A stretch of DNA of 47,841 nt from CAZVEE01 sp964625525 (GTDB lineage Bacteria; Pseudomonadota; Alphaproteobacteria; JAJFIK01): contig CAZVEE010000020.1 in NCBI GenBank assembly GCA_964625525.1, positions 1-47,841 of the forward strand, in the 5' to 3' direction. The notes under the pieces were generated by a model, which worked only from the letters and a program-made list of their open reading frames with translations, searched no databases and was not told the DNA's origin. Below are positions 33,828-42,080 of this stretch, piece by piece; position 1 is the stretch's first letter; every line of letters begins with the position of its first letter. The translations under genes were made by a program, and so were the position numbers.

Positions 33828-34829
33828 ATGTCCATGACACAGGCAGTCTTCAGAGACCCCACGCGGGCGGAACTTCAGGCGGATGTGGCGGCCCAATTCG
33901 GCCGTCGGCGGGCCGTATTGTGCGGCTCGGCCGGATCTGCTCTCGCGCTGACTTTGGATGTCGGCGCTATCGGCCGGGGCAGCCATGTGCTGTGCCCGCC
34001 GTTCCTGCCGGCGCGCTGTGCGCTGGCCATTCGCGCCTCCGGCTTGACACCAGTCTTTTGCGACAGCGAAGCCGACACGCCGCATATGAGTGCCGAAGCA
34101 GCCCGCACGCGCATCGCCGAGCTGGCGCAGGCTGGTAAACGAGTGGGCATGCTGATTGCCGGCGACAGCTTCGGCCATGTGGCGGATCTGGCGCAACTGG
34201 AAGACACCGTCATGGGTGTTACGCGCCGGCCGCTGATGATCGAGGAGGCCGCGAGCGCCTATGGCGGGCACCGGTGCAGCGGCTCGCGCACCGTGCGCGC
34301 CGGCGCGCAAGGGGATGCCTCCATCATCGATCTGGGCCACAACGCCCTCATTGATGTGGGGGCAGGCGGAGCGATCCTGACCGATGACGATGCATTCGCC
34401 GCCGCCCTTGAAGATCATGTGACGGCGTTGACTCAAAATCCGGCTGCCGCCCTTGCGGCGCGGGATCGTCATATCACGCTGTTTCATCCGCGTCGGCTCG
34501 ATTTGTTGGACTATGCGTTGGGGGCCGTGGGGCAACGGCTGGCAGCCCGGCGCCAGGCGGCGGCACGGCTGGCGGCCGTGCTTGCCGCCTGGCCGGGTCT
34601 TGTCCCCTCGCCGGCCCTGCGTGAAGGAGAGGCCCCGGCGCACCTGCTTGTGCAAAGCGCGGCCGGGGACCAATCAGCCCGCATCGCCGAGTTGCGTCAG
34701 GCCGGTTACCGGGCTGAAGCGGCCCTGCCCTGCCCCGGCGTGCCCATCGAGACCTTGCCTCAAGCAGCGGCCCTCGCCGCGCGCCTGATTACAGTGGCAG
34801 TCCCATATATGGATGATCCGGACTGGTAG
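33828..34829 (+). CDS. DegT/DnrJ/EryC1/StrS-fold protein lacking the PLP lysine
   Basis: A 333-residue protein with the fold pattern of PLP-dependent sugar aminotransferases: CGSAGSALALTLDVGAIGRG, VLCPPFLPARCALAIRASGLTPVFCD, DSFGHVADL, IEEAASAYGGH, GDASIIDLGHNALIDVGAGG and AILTDD. The Schiff-base Lys normally five residues before the G-x-GG turn is Ala173 (HNALIDVGAGG). The Asp contacting the pyridine nitrogen in EDAA is Glu140. PLP catalysis is therefore unlikely; a structural, binding or regulatory role is inferred. ATG 33828 has no clear Shine-Dalgarno; a second ATG lies two codons on. It ends two bases before the stop of the convergent sulfotransferase-like gene. Confidence 0.75.
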   Translation: MSMTQAVFRDPTRAELQADVAAQFGRRRAVLCGSAGSALALTLDVGAIGRGSHVLCPPFLPARCALAIRASGLTPVFCDSEADTPHMSAEAARTRIAELAQAGKRVGMLIAGDSFGHVADLAQLEDTVMGVTRRPLMIEEAASAYGGHRCSGSRTVRAGAQGDASIIDLGHNALIDVGAGGAILTDDDAFAAALEDHVTALTQNPAAALAARDRHITLFHPRRLDLLDYALGAVGQRLAARRQAAARLAAVLAAWPGLVPSPALREGEAPAHLLVQSAAGDQSARIAELRQAGYRAEAALPCPGVPIETLPQAAALAARLITVAVPYMDDPDW

Positions 34830-34831
34830 GA

Positions 34832-35938
34832 TCATCCGCTTAAGGACCGTGGTTCCACCGGCACATAGTCAAAGGCGGTGAACACGGGCGACTCATTCCA
34901 CTGGGCGAGATATTCGCCATGGCTGGGCGAGAACACGGCCGTGTGATCGGCCGCTTGTTCCGGGTTCGCTCCGGCCTCGTCGGTTTCCTCAAACCGTGCC
35001 AGCGCCGTGCGCAACGGCGTTGGCCGCCCGCCATCCAGTGCCGGTAAAGCGCCCGGGTCATACCTCGAATGGGCGAGCACCGCTCCCACCATCCCCGGTC
35101 GGTCCGCCGCCAGATCCTCCTGGCGGGTGAAGGCCAGCCGTTCACCAAGACGGCGATGGGCCGCCAGCCAATCCTGCATCCACGCGATCAGCGCCGGATA
35201 GACCGTGCGCACCAGCCAGGAGAGCTGGGTCTCGCGCCGCTCGTCGGGAAACTCGAATGCCGCGACCCCAAGCTCCCGCGTGATTTGATGATGCAAGCCC
35301 GGGCTTTGCGCCGGACAGGACAGAGCCTCAAAGATCGCCGCCAGTGCATCGGCGGGATGGCGCACATGGACGGTCAGGCGCAGATCCGCTCGTGGGGCCA
35401 GAATAGCCAGGTTTTCCGCCGTGGCCGGGAACTGGTCCTGCGTCACCGCACAGCCCCCCAGCACCGTATCCAGCCAGCGCGGTACCAGCGCTCCCCCGGC
35501 CCAGCCACCCTTGGCGGTCCGCACACGGAAAGCGCCGAGTAGATGCGCCAGCATAGCGGCCGCATTGGGCCCATCGGCGCCGGGCATCGCGGTGAGATAG
35601 ACCGGCCGGGTCAGCCCATGACTACGCAGTAAGCTGGCCCGTTCGGCGCATTTGGCCGTGAATGCCAAATGGCGGTCATAATCATAGGTGTCCAAGGTTT
35701 CGCCGGGACCGGCGGTCTTGAGACGATCAAGCCAGGAGGCTGCACTGGAGGTATCCCCCTGAAGCTCCCTGAGCTGAGCTTTGTAATAAATCAGACGATC
35801 CGGACGAATACTGATCCGGATCTTCCGGTCGAGCGCGTGTGACACGCCCGCGAGATCGGCGGCGCTCCAGGCACGGGGCGTCCCGATCAGGTCGGACAAA
35901 GCGATGTCCGCCTGGTTGGTTTGTGATGCGACCCTCAT
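34832..35938 (-). CDS. Sulfotransferase-like protein with degenerate PAPS loop
   Basis: A 368-residue protein weakly like the sulfotransferase family. VYLTAMPGADGPNAAAMLAHL (about 118-138) stands where PRSGTT would bind PAPS, and LRLTVHVRHPADALAAIFEAL resembles the 3'-phosphate motif RxPRDxxxS but has Ala in place of Ser. A helical region precedes (RLIYYKAQLRELQGDTSSA), as in TPR-sulfotransferases. If the fold call is right, the cofactor site is impaired. The N-terminus starts at ATG 35938 (MRVASQTNQAD). It lies 73 bases after the haem-oxygenase-fold gene on the same strand, so the two may be one operon. Confidence 0.5.
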   Translation of the reverse strand: MRVASQTNQADIALSDLIGTPRAWSAADLAGVSHALDRKIRISIRPDRLIYYKAQLRELQGDTSSAASWLDRLKTAGPGETLDTYDYDRHLAFTAKCAERASLLRSHGLTRPVYLTAMPGADGPNAAAMLAHLLGAFRVRTAKGGWAGGALVPRWLDTVLGGCAVTQDQFPATAENLAILAPRADLRLTVHVRHPADALAAIFEALSCPAQSPGLHHQITRELGVAAFEFPDERRETQLSWLVRTVYPALIAWMQDWLAAHRRLGERLAFTRQEDLAADRPGMVGAVLAHSRYDPGALPALDGGRPTPLRTALARFEETDEAGANPEQAADHTAVFSPSHGEYLAQWNESPVFTAFDYVPVEPRSLSG

Positions 35939-36011
35939 GGCGCCGACTTTGAAAGGCGACCGTTACCGAAGAGTAAACTCTCCGGGGCGGCGTTAACTCT
36001 ATTGCACCGCG

Positions 36012-36749
36012 TCAGCCAGCCTGCCGCTCCGCGACCCCCGTCAGCGCTTCCATCAAAAGCGCCCGCCACAGGCGCGCCCGCACGGTCAGCATAGCCTCCA
36101 TGGCGCCGATCATCTGCGTCTCATTGCCAGGCACCTCAATCAGGTCGGCGGCAATGCGCAGGAGCGCCTCCAGGCGCAGCGGTGCCTGCTCCAAGGCCAC
36201 CGTGAACACCGTAAGCTGCTCCGGTACCAGATCCGTATGCTGATGCAATGCCTCGATCACGGGGTTGTAGAGGCCGGGCAATACCGCTTCGATGCCGAAT
36301 GTCAGGGCGGCGATACCCGGCGCGGGATTGGGATCGGCGCATAGGCGCACGAGCCGGGATGCGCAGTCATGGCTCTCCCGCAAGACTGGCGTAGCACGGC
36401 GATAGGACGTGCCAATTCCGATCACCGCCTCGAAACTACGATAGAGATCTGCATACGGATGGGCTTGTGCCGTCCAGGACCCGGTCCCGTTCTGCGCCGC
36501 CAGATAGCGCTCCAGAATCGCCTTATGAGCCGGATCATCCAAATGGCGTATGATGGCGCGCACCGCCCTTGGGGCATGGCGGATCACATGCCCATACTGA
36601 TACGCGAACTGGCGGAGACTCACTTCCGGATCAGGCAGCGAGCCGTCGGCCAGGCGCGTGAGATAGGGATGGCGCACCGCGTCATGGGCCTGTGCTTTGG
36701 CGATGAAATCCTGGATAAGGCTACGCGCCCTTGCCTGACCGTCCGTCAT
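36012..36749 (-). CDS. Haem-oxygenase-fold (HDO/TenA/PqqC-like) protein
   Basis: A 245-residue all-helical protein. RHPYLTRLADGSLPDPEVSL and FAYQYGHVIRHAPRAVRAI are typical of the iron-containing redox enzyme / TenA-PqqC fold. In di-iron HDO members I recall ligands in DExG...H and HxExDxxH. Here the first reads AQNGTGSWTAQAH, keeping His97 but not the acid, and the second reads ALEQAPLRLE, keeping Glu187 but not the His residues. Metal chemistry is therefore doubtful. ATG 36749 follows AGAGGA. It is probably the first gene of a pair with the sulfotransferase-like gene. Confidence 0.7.
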   Translation of the reverse strand: MTDGQARARSLIQDFIAKAQAHDAVRHPYLTRLADGSLPDPEVSLRQFAYQYGHVIRHAPRAVRAIIRHLDDPAHKAILERYLAAQNGTGSWTAQAHPYADLYRSFEAVIGIGTSYRRATPVLRESHDCASRLVRLCADPNPAPGIAALTFGIEAVLPGLYNPVIEALHQHTDLVPEQLTVFTVALEQAPLRLEALLRIAADLIEVPGNETQMIGAMEAMLTVRARLWRALLMEALTGVAERQAG

Positions 36750-36900
36750 GCCGCACCGTCCTCTGGCTACCGCGACACCGGCTCATGCCGTCCGGCCGCG
36801 GATGATCGTTAACATGACGGAAGTGTAAGCGACACGGCTTTAACAGCGGGTAAGCTCGGCTCCGCGACAGCAACTCAAATGACAGGGAGACGGGGCAGGC

Positions 36901-37719
36901 ATGATCGCCGAGATACTGGCCCTTCTGGCCGCGCCGCCAGGCACGGCGGCGACGTTCTTTCTGATTCTAAGCGCGCCGATCTTCGGCAGCTTTCTCGGCG
37001 TGGTGGCGACACGCCTGCCGGAGGAGCGCTCCGTGGTCACCGGGCGCTCGGCGTGTGACTCCTGCGGCACGCCGTTGGGTGTTGTTGAACTGGTGCCCAT
37101 TGCCAGTTTCATCGCCTTGCGCGGACGCTGCCGCACCTGCGGGGCGCCTATTCCAGCGGACCTGCCCTTGATCGAGGCGCTGGCGCTTTTGGGCGCGGTG
37201 TGGACGCTGCTGGTCCAAGGCTCAACGGCGCCCTTGGGGACCGTGATCGCGACATTGGGGCTTGGCTACACGTTGCTGGCCCTGTCGGCCATTGATGTGC
37301 GCCATTTGATCTTGCCTGATGCGCTCACCCTGCCGTTGATCATTGCCGGACTGGTGGTGACGGGGCTGATTGCGCCAGATCGGTTGTCAGAGCATGGGAT
37401 TGGGGCGCTGGTGGGCTTTGTGGCGCTGTGGGGCGTTGGTGCGATTTATCGCGTGCTGCGGGGGCGCGACGGCATCGGGTTGGGCGATGCCAAGCTGCTG
37501 GCGGCGGCGGGGGCATGGGTGGGCCCGTGGGGCTTGCCGTCGGTGCTGCTGATCGGCTCCATGGCGGGGTTGCTGGCGGCGCTGGTCTTGCGGGCGGCCG
37601 GGCGCGACGTGGATGGCTCCACGGCCATTCCTTTCGGACCCTTCTTGGCCCTCGGGATCTGGTTGACCTGGCTGCACGGCCCTGTGCAGTTCGACGGCCT
37701 CACCGATCTGCTGCTGTAA
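36901..37719 (+). CDS. Prepilin peptidase (A24A family)
   Basis: A 272-residue inner-membrane aspartic peptidase and N-methyltransferase that processes type IV pilins and pseudopilins. SFLGVVATRLP is followed by the methyltransferase zinc site CDSCG...CRTCG, then membrane helices with the catalytic Asp residues in LSAIDVRHLILPD and IGLGDAKLLAAAGAWVG. Length and order match PilD/GspO. ATG 36901 follows GGGGCAGG. No pilin gene is in the window. It converges with the XRE regulator, the stops being three bases apart. Confidence 0.93.
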   Translation: MIAEILALLAAPPGTAATFFLILSAPIFGSFLGVVATRLPEERSVVTGRSACDSCGTPLGVVELVPIASFIALRGRCRTCGAPIPADLPLIEALALLGAVWTLLVQGSTAPLGTVIATLGLGYTLLALSAIDVRHLILPDALTLPLIIAGLVVTGLIAPDRLSEHGIGALVGFVALWGVGAIYRVLRGRDGIGLGDAKLLAAAGAWVGPWGLPSVLLIGSMAGLLAALVLRAAGRDVDGSTAIPFGPFLALGIWLTWLHGPVQFDGLTDLLL

Positions 37720-37722
37720 GAC

Positions 37723-38133
37723 TTACGCGACGCGCGACCCGGAATAGCGGGCCAGGAAGCGGGTAATGCGCAGGACTTCCTCGCGCATGAACGGATCGGC
37801 GATCGCGGTAAAGGAATCCACCAGTTTCAGGGACTGGCCCAACAGGTCCGGTTCGTTCTGGCGGACCGCCGTTTCGCTCGGCACGGGCAATTCTCCGGCC
37901 TGGTGCTGCTCACGCGGCCAGAAAAACAGAGTGCTGAGCGGGCAATCGAACAGTTTGGCGACCCGGTGCAGCACCGCCGCGTCGGCAATGCGCTCACCGC
38001 GCTCGATCTCCAGCAGGTCCCCGACCGTGATGTTGAGGTCCGCGGCGGTCGCTTCCGGTGTCAGGCCATGGCTCTGGCGCAGATACCGCAGCTTTGCTCC
38101 CACCAACAGTCCCAGACGATAGTGTTCGGTCAT
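37723..38133 (-). CDS. XRE-family transcriptional regulator
   Basis: A 136-residue helix-turn-helix protein. The Cro/C1 domain covers about residues 12-68: KLRYLRQSHGLTPEATAADL, NITVGDLLEIERGERI and AKLFDCPLSTLFF. The C-terminal part (LLGQSLKLVDSFTAIADPFM, VLRITRFLARYSG) is a short helical tail of unknown role. I chose ATG 38133 because the HTH then begins near the N-terminus; GTG 38247 would add 38 Arg/Gly-rich residues. An inverted repeat centred on a TATAAT about 200 bases upstream may be its own operator. Confidence 0.82.
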   Translation of the reverse strand: MTEHYRLGLLVGAKLRYLRQSHGLTPEATAADLNITVGDLLEIERGERIADAAVLHRVAKLFDCPLSTLFFWPREQHQAGELPVPSETAVRQNEPDLLGQSLKLVDSFTAIADPFMREEVLRITRFLARYSGSRVA

Positions 38134-38322
38134 GCGCTTCGCCACCCGCTTCTCTTCCACGGCGCCCAAAGCCCAGCTTTGAGCCCGGCCCCGCCGGCCA
38201 GACGCGAACCCTAGCAAGCCGCTCTGATCCTTTGGGAGAAATGTCACGCCATTCGCGACTTTAACCGCAGCATTTCGCGCAGCTATACGCCTGCGTTAGC
38301 ACCCCCTTATGCGTTTTCTTCA

Positions 38323-38367
38323 CTCTGTGGGTAATGCTCGAATTATACCCATGGGTTCTCCACAGAG
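38323..38367 (-). promoter_or_regulatory. Interrupted inverted repeat centred on TATAAT
   Basis: CTCTGTGG (38323-38330) and CCACAGAG (38360-38367) are perfect 8-base arms separated by 29 bases. A minus-strand TATAAT at 38347-38342 lies at the centre, next to the palindrome ACCCATGGGT (about 38347-38356). The -35 is not consensus, which fits a regulated promoter. It faces the XRE gene. The rest of the 430-base gap to the LysR gene shows nothing I can support. Confidence 0.5.
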
Positions 38368-38564
38368 CATGACAACGGGATGACATCCTTGCTGCCAGCA
38401 CGCGTGCGAGATTTTTTTCCTTTCAGTCCTCGCATCGCCGTTCACGGGGTATACGACAGCGCCATAACACGTGGCAGGCACAAGCCTCACCGATTGGGCG
38501 AGCAGCCGCTTCGGCGGACACGCAGGCCCATCACCCCGCTCTCCTCCCCGTCATGGAGAAGGCG

Positions 38565-39578
38565 TCAGTTATGGAAATCACGCGGGTGAATGAAGGTGTC
38601 CGCGAACCAGGGCATGCGATGCTTGTCGATCACCGTCTTGATCCAATCGACGACCGCCCGCACCCGCGCCAGATCCCGTAGCCGCTGCTCGAAGACCAGC
38701 CAGAAATGGGCCTGGGCCTTATACTCATAGTCGAGCAGCACCAGGTCATTCTCGAAATTGGCGAAGTAGGACGGCAGCATCCCAATGCCCAGACCGGCCC
38801 GCACCGCTTCGACCAGCCCGCTGCTGGAATTGGTCACCAGCGCGATCTGCACGAGCTGCGCGATCGCCAGGATTTCCTTATCCCAGCGGTCCGTCTGATG
38901 GCGCTGATTGGTGTGATAAACATAGCGATGCGCCACAAGGTCATGCACCGTCCGCGGATAGCCGTAGAGCGCCAGATATTCCTTCGACGCGTAAGGCAGA
39001 TGGTGCAGTGCCCCGAGCGGTAGGGACACATAATGCGGCGGCACCCGGTCATTGAAGCGGACGGCGATATGGGCGTTGCTCTGCTCGGCATCCATATCAT
39101 CCGTGCCACAGACAAACTCCACACAGAGCATGGGATAGGCCCGCTGGAACTCCGGCAAGCGCGGCGCCAGCCAGTAGGTGAAGAGGCCGTCCGGCACCGC
39201 AACGCGCACCGTGCCTTCCACGGAGTCATCCCGCTGGCGCACCTTTCGTGTCAGTTCGCGTGCCGAAATCTGCATGAGCTGGGCGTGTTCCAGCACCATG
39301 TGCCCTTCGTCCGTCGGCGTCACACCCGTGGGCGAGCGGCGAAGCAATTGTGTTCCAAGGGATTTTTCCAAGCCGTCAATCCGGCGGCTGACGGTCGGCT
39401 GCGTGAGCATCAGCGCTTCGGCGGCCTTGGAAAAGCTGCCCAGATTACACACGGCGTGAAAAATCTTCAGGTCATCCCAGTTGGGCGCCTGCTCCGGGCT
39501 CAAGCTGTCGGCCAGCACTTCCAGTGAGCGCTGTTGGTCCGCCGATTTTCTCGCTTCGACCAGTTTTTCCTGCTCCAC
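38565..39578 (-). CDS. LysR-family transcriptional regulator
   Basis: A 337-residue LysR regulator. The winged HTH lies at about residues 33-92 (NWDDLKIFHAVCNLGSFSKA, LTQPTVSRRIDGLEKSLGTQ), with a longer than usual N-terminal extension of 30 residues. The effector domain follows (VRVAVPDGLFTYWLAPRLPE, GLGIGMLPSYFANFENDLV). GTG 39578 has GGGGG upstream; no ATG precedes the HTH. It diverges from the GNAT gene at 40023 with a 444-base gap and is a candidate regulator of that series. The effector is unknown. Confidence 0.87.
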   Translation of the reverse strand: MEQEKLVEARKSADQQRSLEVLADSLSPEQAPNWDDLKIFHAVCNLGSFSKAAEALMLTQPTVSRRIDGLEKSLGTQLLRRSPTGVTPTDEGHMVLEHAQLMQISARELTRKVRQRDDSVEGTVRVAVPDGLFTYWLAPRLPEFQRAYPMLCVEFVCGTDDMDAEQSNAHIAVRFNDRVPPHYVSLPLGALHHLPYASKEYLALYGYPRTVHDLVAHRYVYHTNQRHQTDRWDKEILAIAQLVQIALVTNSSSGLVEAVRAGLGIGMLPSYFANFENDLVLLDYEYKAQAHFWLVFEQRLRDLARVRAVVDWIKTVIDKHRMPWFADTFIHPRDFHN

Positions 39579-39974
39579 GGCCTATAGCCCCCATACGACG
39601 GTGCGCGAAGCGCGTTCGCGCCTTTGCTGTCACCCTTTATCCGGCTTGCACATAAGGCGTGGCGCCCGCGCCAGAGCCGGACTGATCTGCCGGACCGCTC
39701 TGCCGGTCCAGCCTGCCAATGCGATCCGCCACCCTTTGGCGCGTCGGATCGCCGGTCTCGGAGGATCCCAAAGGCACGCTGCGTGCTCTGGCCCCGAGAC
39801 AGTGCCGGCCCCGGACGATCACCGGCACCGCGCCGAACGGAACGGCCATTTGTGTGCCCGGCCTTTGGGTTTTGGCCTTTTCAGGGCTGGCCTTCGTGAC
39901 AGTCGTACCCGCTGCCTTTGTCCGTTGAGGAACTTCGTATCGCGCGTATTTCCACGGACAATTGCCCGGGGAGC

Positions 39975-39991
39975 GTGTCCATACCGGACAC
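39975..39991. promoter_or_regulatory. Inverted repeat upstream of the GNAT operon
   Basis: GTGTCC-ATACC-GGACAC, a perfect 6-base inverted repeat with a 5-base spacer, 32 bases before the ATG of the first GNAT gene. Position and symmetry suit an operator. LysR sites are often T-N11-A, and the fit here is imperfect. Elsewhere in the 39579-40022 gap I see no gene. Confidence 0.4.
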
Positions 39992-40022
39992 TTACATCAG
40001 ATAGTAAGGGACTTCTTGCACC

Positions 40023-40625
40023 ATGACTACCGGAAGCCTGTCTCTTCTTTCATCCCCCGCCCTCGCACAGTTGCAAATCCGCCCGGCCCACCTGCCGGAC
40101 GTGACCCGGATCTTTGATTTGGCCCGCTCCCTGATTAGCAAGGATGTCGCGGCGCCCTCCATGCTGGAACGGATTTTCCGGCGCAACCGCTCCACCCTGC
40201 TCGTGGTCGACGAAACCATGGGCAGCGATACCGATTCCGCCACCACAGAGACAACGCCGGTGACCGGCTTCATCGCCACGCTGCCCTTGACGGCGGCGGG
40301 CGTGCGGGCGCTCTGGACGGGAACCTTTTCCGGGTGCGACGTGGATCCGGGCTGGATTGCGGGCGAGCAGGATACGCCCGAGGCCGTCTATATCTGGGGC
40401 CTCGCCGGAGAAACCCGCACGGCCAAGGCGGCCATCTGGAAATCCGCCCTGCACTTAGAGCGCGAGGCCTATCCAGGGGTGCCGTATTACGCCACGGCCG
40501 GGTCATCGATCGGTGAAACACTGCTCACGCGGCTTGGCTACCGACGCCTGAGCGACACGATCCCGTCTGTGCCCAAAGCCCTTTTCGCCCGCGACTCGCA
40601 CATCGCGCACAGCGCGGCGGCGTAA
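40023..40625 (+). CDS. GNAT-like acetyltransferase-fold protein
   Basis: A 200-residue protein of moderate GNAT resemblance: LQIRPAHLPDVTRIFDLARS at the start (beta1-alpha1), TGFIATLPLT, AVYIWGLAGETRTAKAAIWK as the central strand and acetyl-CoA loop region, and GSSIGETLLTRLGYRRL near the end. The Q/RxxGxG/A loop is not canonical, so acetyl-CoA binding is uncertain. AAGGGA precedes ATG 40023. It is the first of four same-strand genes opposite LysR and is 42 bases ahead of a second GNAT gene. Confidence 0.6.
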   Translation: MTTGSLSLLSSPALAQLQIRPAHLPDVTRIFDLARSLISKDVAAPSMLERIFRRNRSTLLVVDETMGSDTDSATTETTPVTGFIATLPLTAAGVRALWTGTFSGCDVDPGWIAGEQDTPEAVYIWGLAGETRTAKAAIWKSALHLEREAYPGVPYYATAGSSIGETLLTRLGYRRLSDTIPSVPKALFARDSHIAHSAAA

Positions 40626-40667
40626 TGCGCCACCGTTTCGATCTGCACACGGACAGGGAGACAGACC

Positions 40668-41318
40668 ATGCCGTCAGGCGCCGAGGGCGAGGCTGAACGC
40701 GCGACCTCTGATGAGGCCGCGCCCACGGCCGGACCGGGCCGCAACAGCCCGCGCTTTGACGTGCGCGTTGTGACCTCTATTGATGCCTTGATCCGGGCCT
40801 TTACAGTGCGCTCTCTGGTGTATCTATCGGATCAAGGGTGTCCGTATGATGAGGAGTTCGACGGCAACGACTTTGCCGGTCTGCATGTTCTCGCGGAACT
40901 GGACGGCGAGCCAATTGGCACCTTGCGTCTGCGCTTCTTCGCCGACTTCGCAAAGTTAGAGCGGGTGGCTTTACGCAAGGATTTCCGTCAGTCCACCTAC
41001 GCTCGGCGGCTGATCCGTTACGGCCTGGAGATCTGCCGGCGCAAGGGCTACCGCCAGGTTTACGGCCACGCTCAGGTGCGCCTGTTGCGCTTTTGGCAGC
41101 GTTTCGGGTTCCGGGAAATGCCAGGGCGGGATCGCTTTGTCTTTTCAGATCATGAGTATACGGAAATTCTCTGTCCGCTTGACTCTCATCCCGACGCCCT
41201 GCATCTGGGCTCCGACCCCATGACCATGATCCGCCCGGAAGGCGAATGGGACCATGCCAGCGTGCTGGACCAGTCAACCTTACGCGGCGCCAGCAATCCA
41301 AACCAGGACCATAAGTGA
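40668..41318 (+). CDS. GNAT-family N-acyltransferase
   Basis: A 216-residue GNAT protein. RAFTVRSLVYLSDQGCPYDE is the first strand-helix unit. HVLAELDGEPIGTLRLRFF, FAKLERVALRKDFRQSTYAR (acyl-CoA loop region), RRKGYRQVYGHAQVRLLRFW and RFGFRE follow in the usual order. The first strand-helix recalls N-acyl amino acid or homoserine-lactone synthases as well as acetyltransferases; the substrate is undetermined. About 25 N-terminal residues are low complexity. AGGGAGA precedes ATG 40668. Confidence 0.8.
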   Translation: MPSGAEGEAERATSDEAAPTAGPGRNSPRFDVRVVTSIDALIRAFTVRSLVYLSDQGCPYDEEFDGNDFAGLHVLAELDGEPIGTLRLRFFADFAKLERVALRKDFRQSTYARRLIRYGLEICRRKGYRQVYGHAQVRLLRFWQRFGFREMPGRDRFVFSDHEYTEILCPLDSHPDALHLGSDPMTMIRPEGEWDHASVLDQSTLRGASNPNQDHK

Positions 41319-41363
41319 CAGACGACGTGTACCAATAAAAATGCAGTGTGAAGGGGAAGCATC

Positions 41364-42077
41364 TTGTTTCAGTCAATAGCAGAGGCCGGCGAGCGTCGCG
41401 CGGAAGCCCGGAACGGCCCGTTGATCATTCTTCAAGACATGCAACGGCACAGCCTGAACGCTCAGGCCCGGCGTGACGGGGGCGCACTCTATGCGCATCT
41501 GGACACCTGCCGAGCCGCGCTGCGTCTGGCGCGCCTGTCAGGCTGGCCAATCGGTCATGTCCTGGCCCGCGAGCCGGTGGCCGACTTCGATCCCACCGAC
41601 ATGGACTGGCGCCCCATTGAGGGGTTTGAGCCCCTGGGCCAGGACCGAATCTATTTCACGCAAGGCGGCTCGGCCTTCGACAACGCGCACTTTTCTGACC
41701 TGATGTGGGAGTGGCGTAACCATGACGTGCTGCTGCTTTCGGCTGGCGTAACCAAAAGTTGCTCAAAGACCCTTGCGGATGCTCGGATGAAGGGCATAAA
41801 CTTGATTTGCATAAACGGTGAGGCGGTCCGCTTTGACGACGGGATCGACGCGGAAGATGGACTTGCGGCGCCCGAGACGGACGGCCCCTTCTTGGATGAT
41901 CGCTCCGGCTTGGAGGCGCTGCCTGCGTCAGCCAATGCCGGCCGGTCCGCAGGCGCCCGCCGCCTGGGGCGGTATGCACCGGAGACAATAAGAACAGTCG
42001 GGGATACCATGTCTGCCGCCCGAGTCCTCAAGCGCTTCGCCCGAGACACACTGATCCTTCGTCTGGCGGGAGCGTGA
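41364..42077 (+). CDS. Isochorismatase-like cysteine hydrolase-fold protein
   Basis: A 237-residue protein resembling cysteine hydrolases of the isochorismatase group. LIILQDMQRHSL gives the catalytic Asp region and LSAGVTKSCSKTLADARMKG the cysteine (T-x-x-C) and following helix. The Lys usually found before a SAF/DAF motif appears replaced (FTQGGSAF), so hydrolysis is uncertain. The C-terminal 60 residues are not part of the core. The likely start is TTG 41364, preceded by AAGGGGAA. It follows the second GNAT gene by 45 bases and precedes a 74-residue protein by three. Confidence 0.65.
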   Translation: MFQSIAEAGERRAEARNGPLIILQDMQRHSLNAQARRDGGALYAHLDTCRAALRLARLSGWPIGHVLAREPVADFDPTDMDWRPIEGFEPLGQDRIYFTQGGSAFDNAHFSDLMWEWRNHDVLLLSAGVTKSCSKTLADARMKGINLICINGEAVRFDDGIDAEDGLAAPETDGPFLDDRSGLEALPASANAGRSAGARRLGRYAPETIRTVGDTMSAARVLKRFARDTLILRLAGA

Positions 42078-42080
42078 CGC

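Noticed and set aside
38380..38589. 69-codon plus-strand frame between the XRE and LysR genes
   Set aside because: No recognisable domain, no Shine-Dalgarno, and it overlaps the 3' end of LysR in antisense.
39481..40026. 181-codon plus-strand frame in the LysR/GNAT gap
   Set aside because: Its first part is antisense to LysR, and the rest shows low-information Arg/Ala/Pro composition without a ribosome site.
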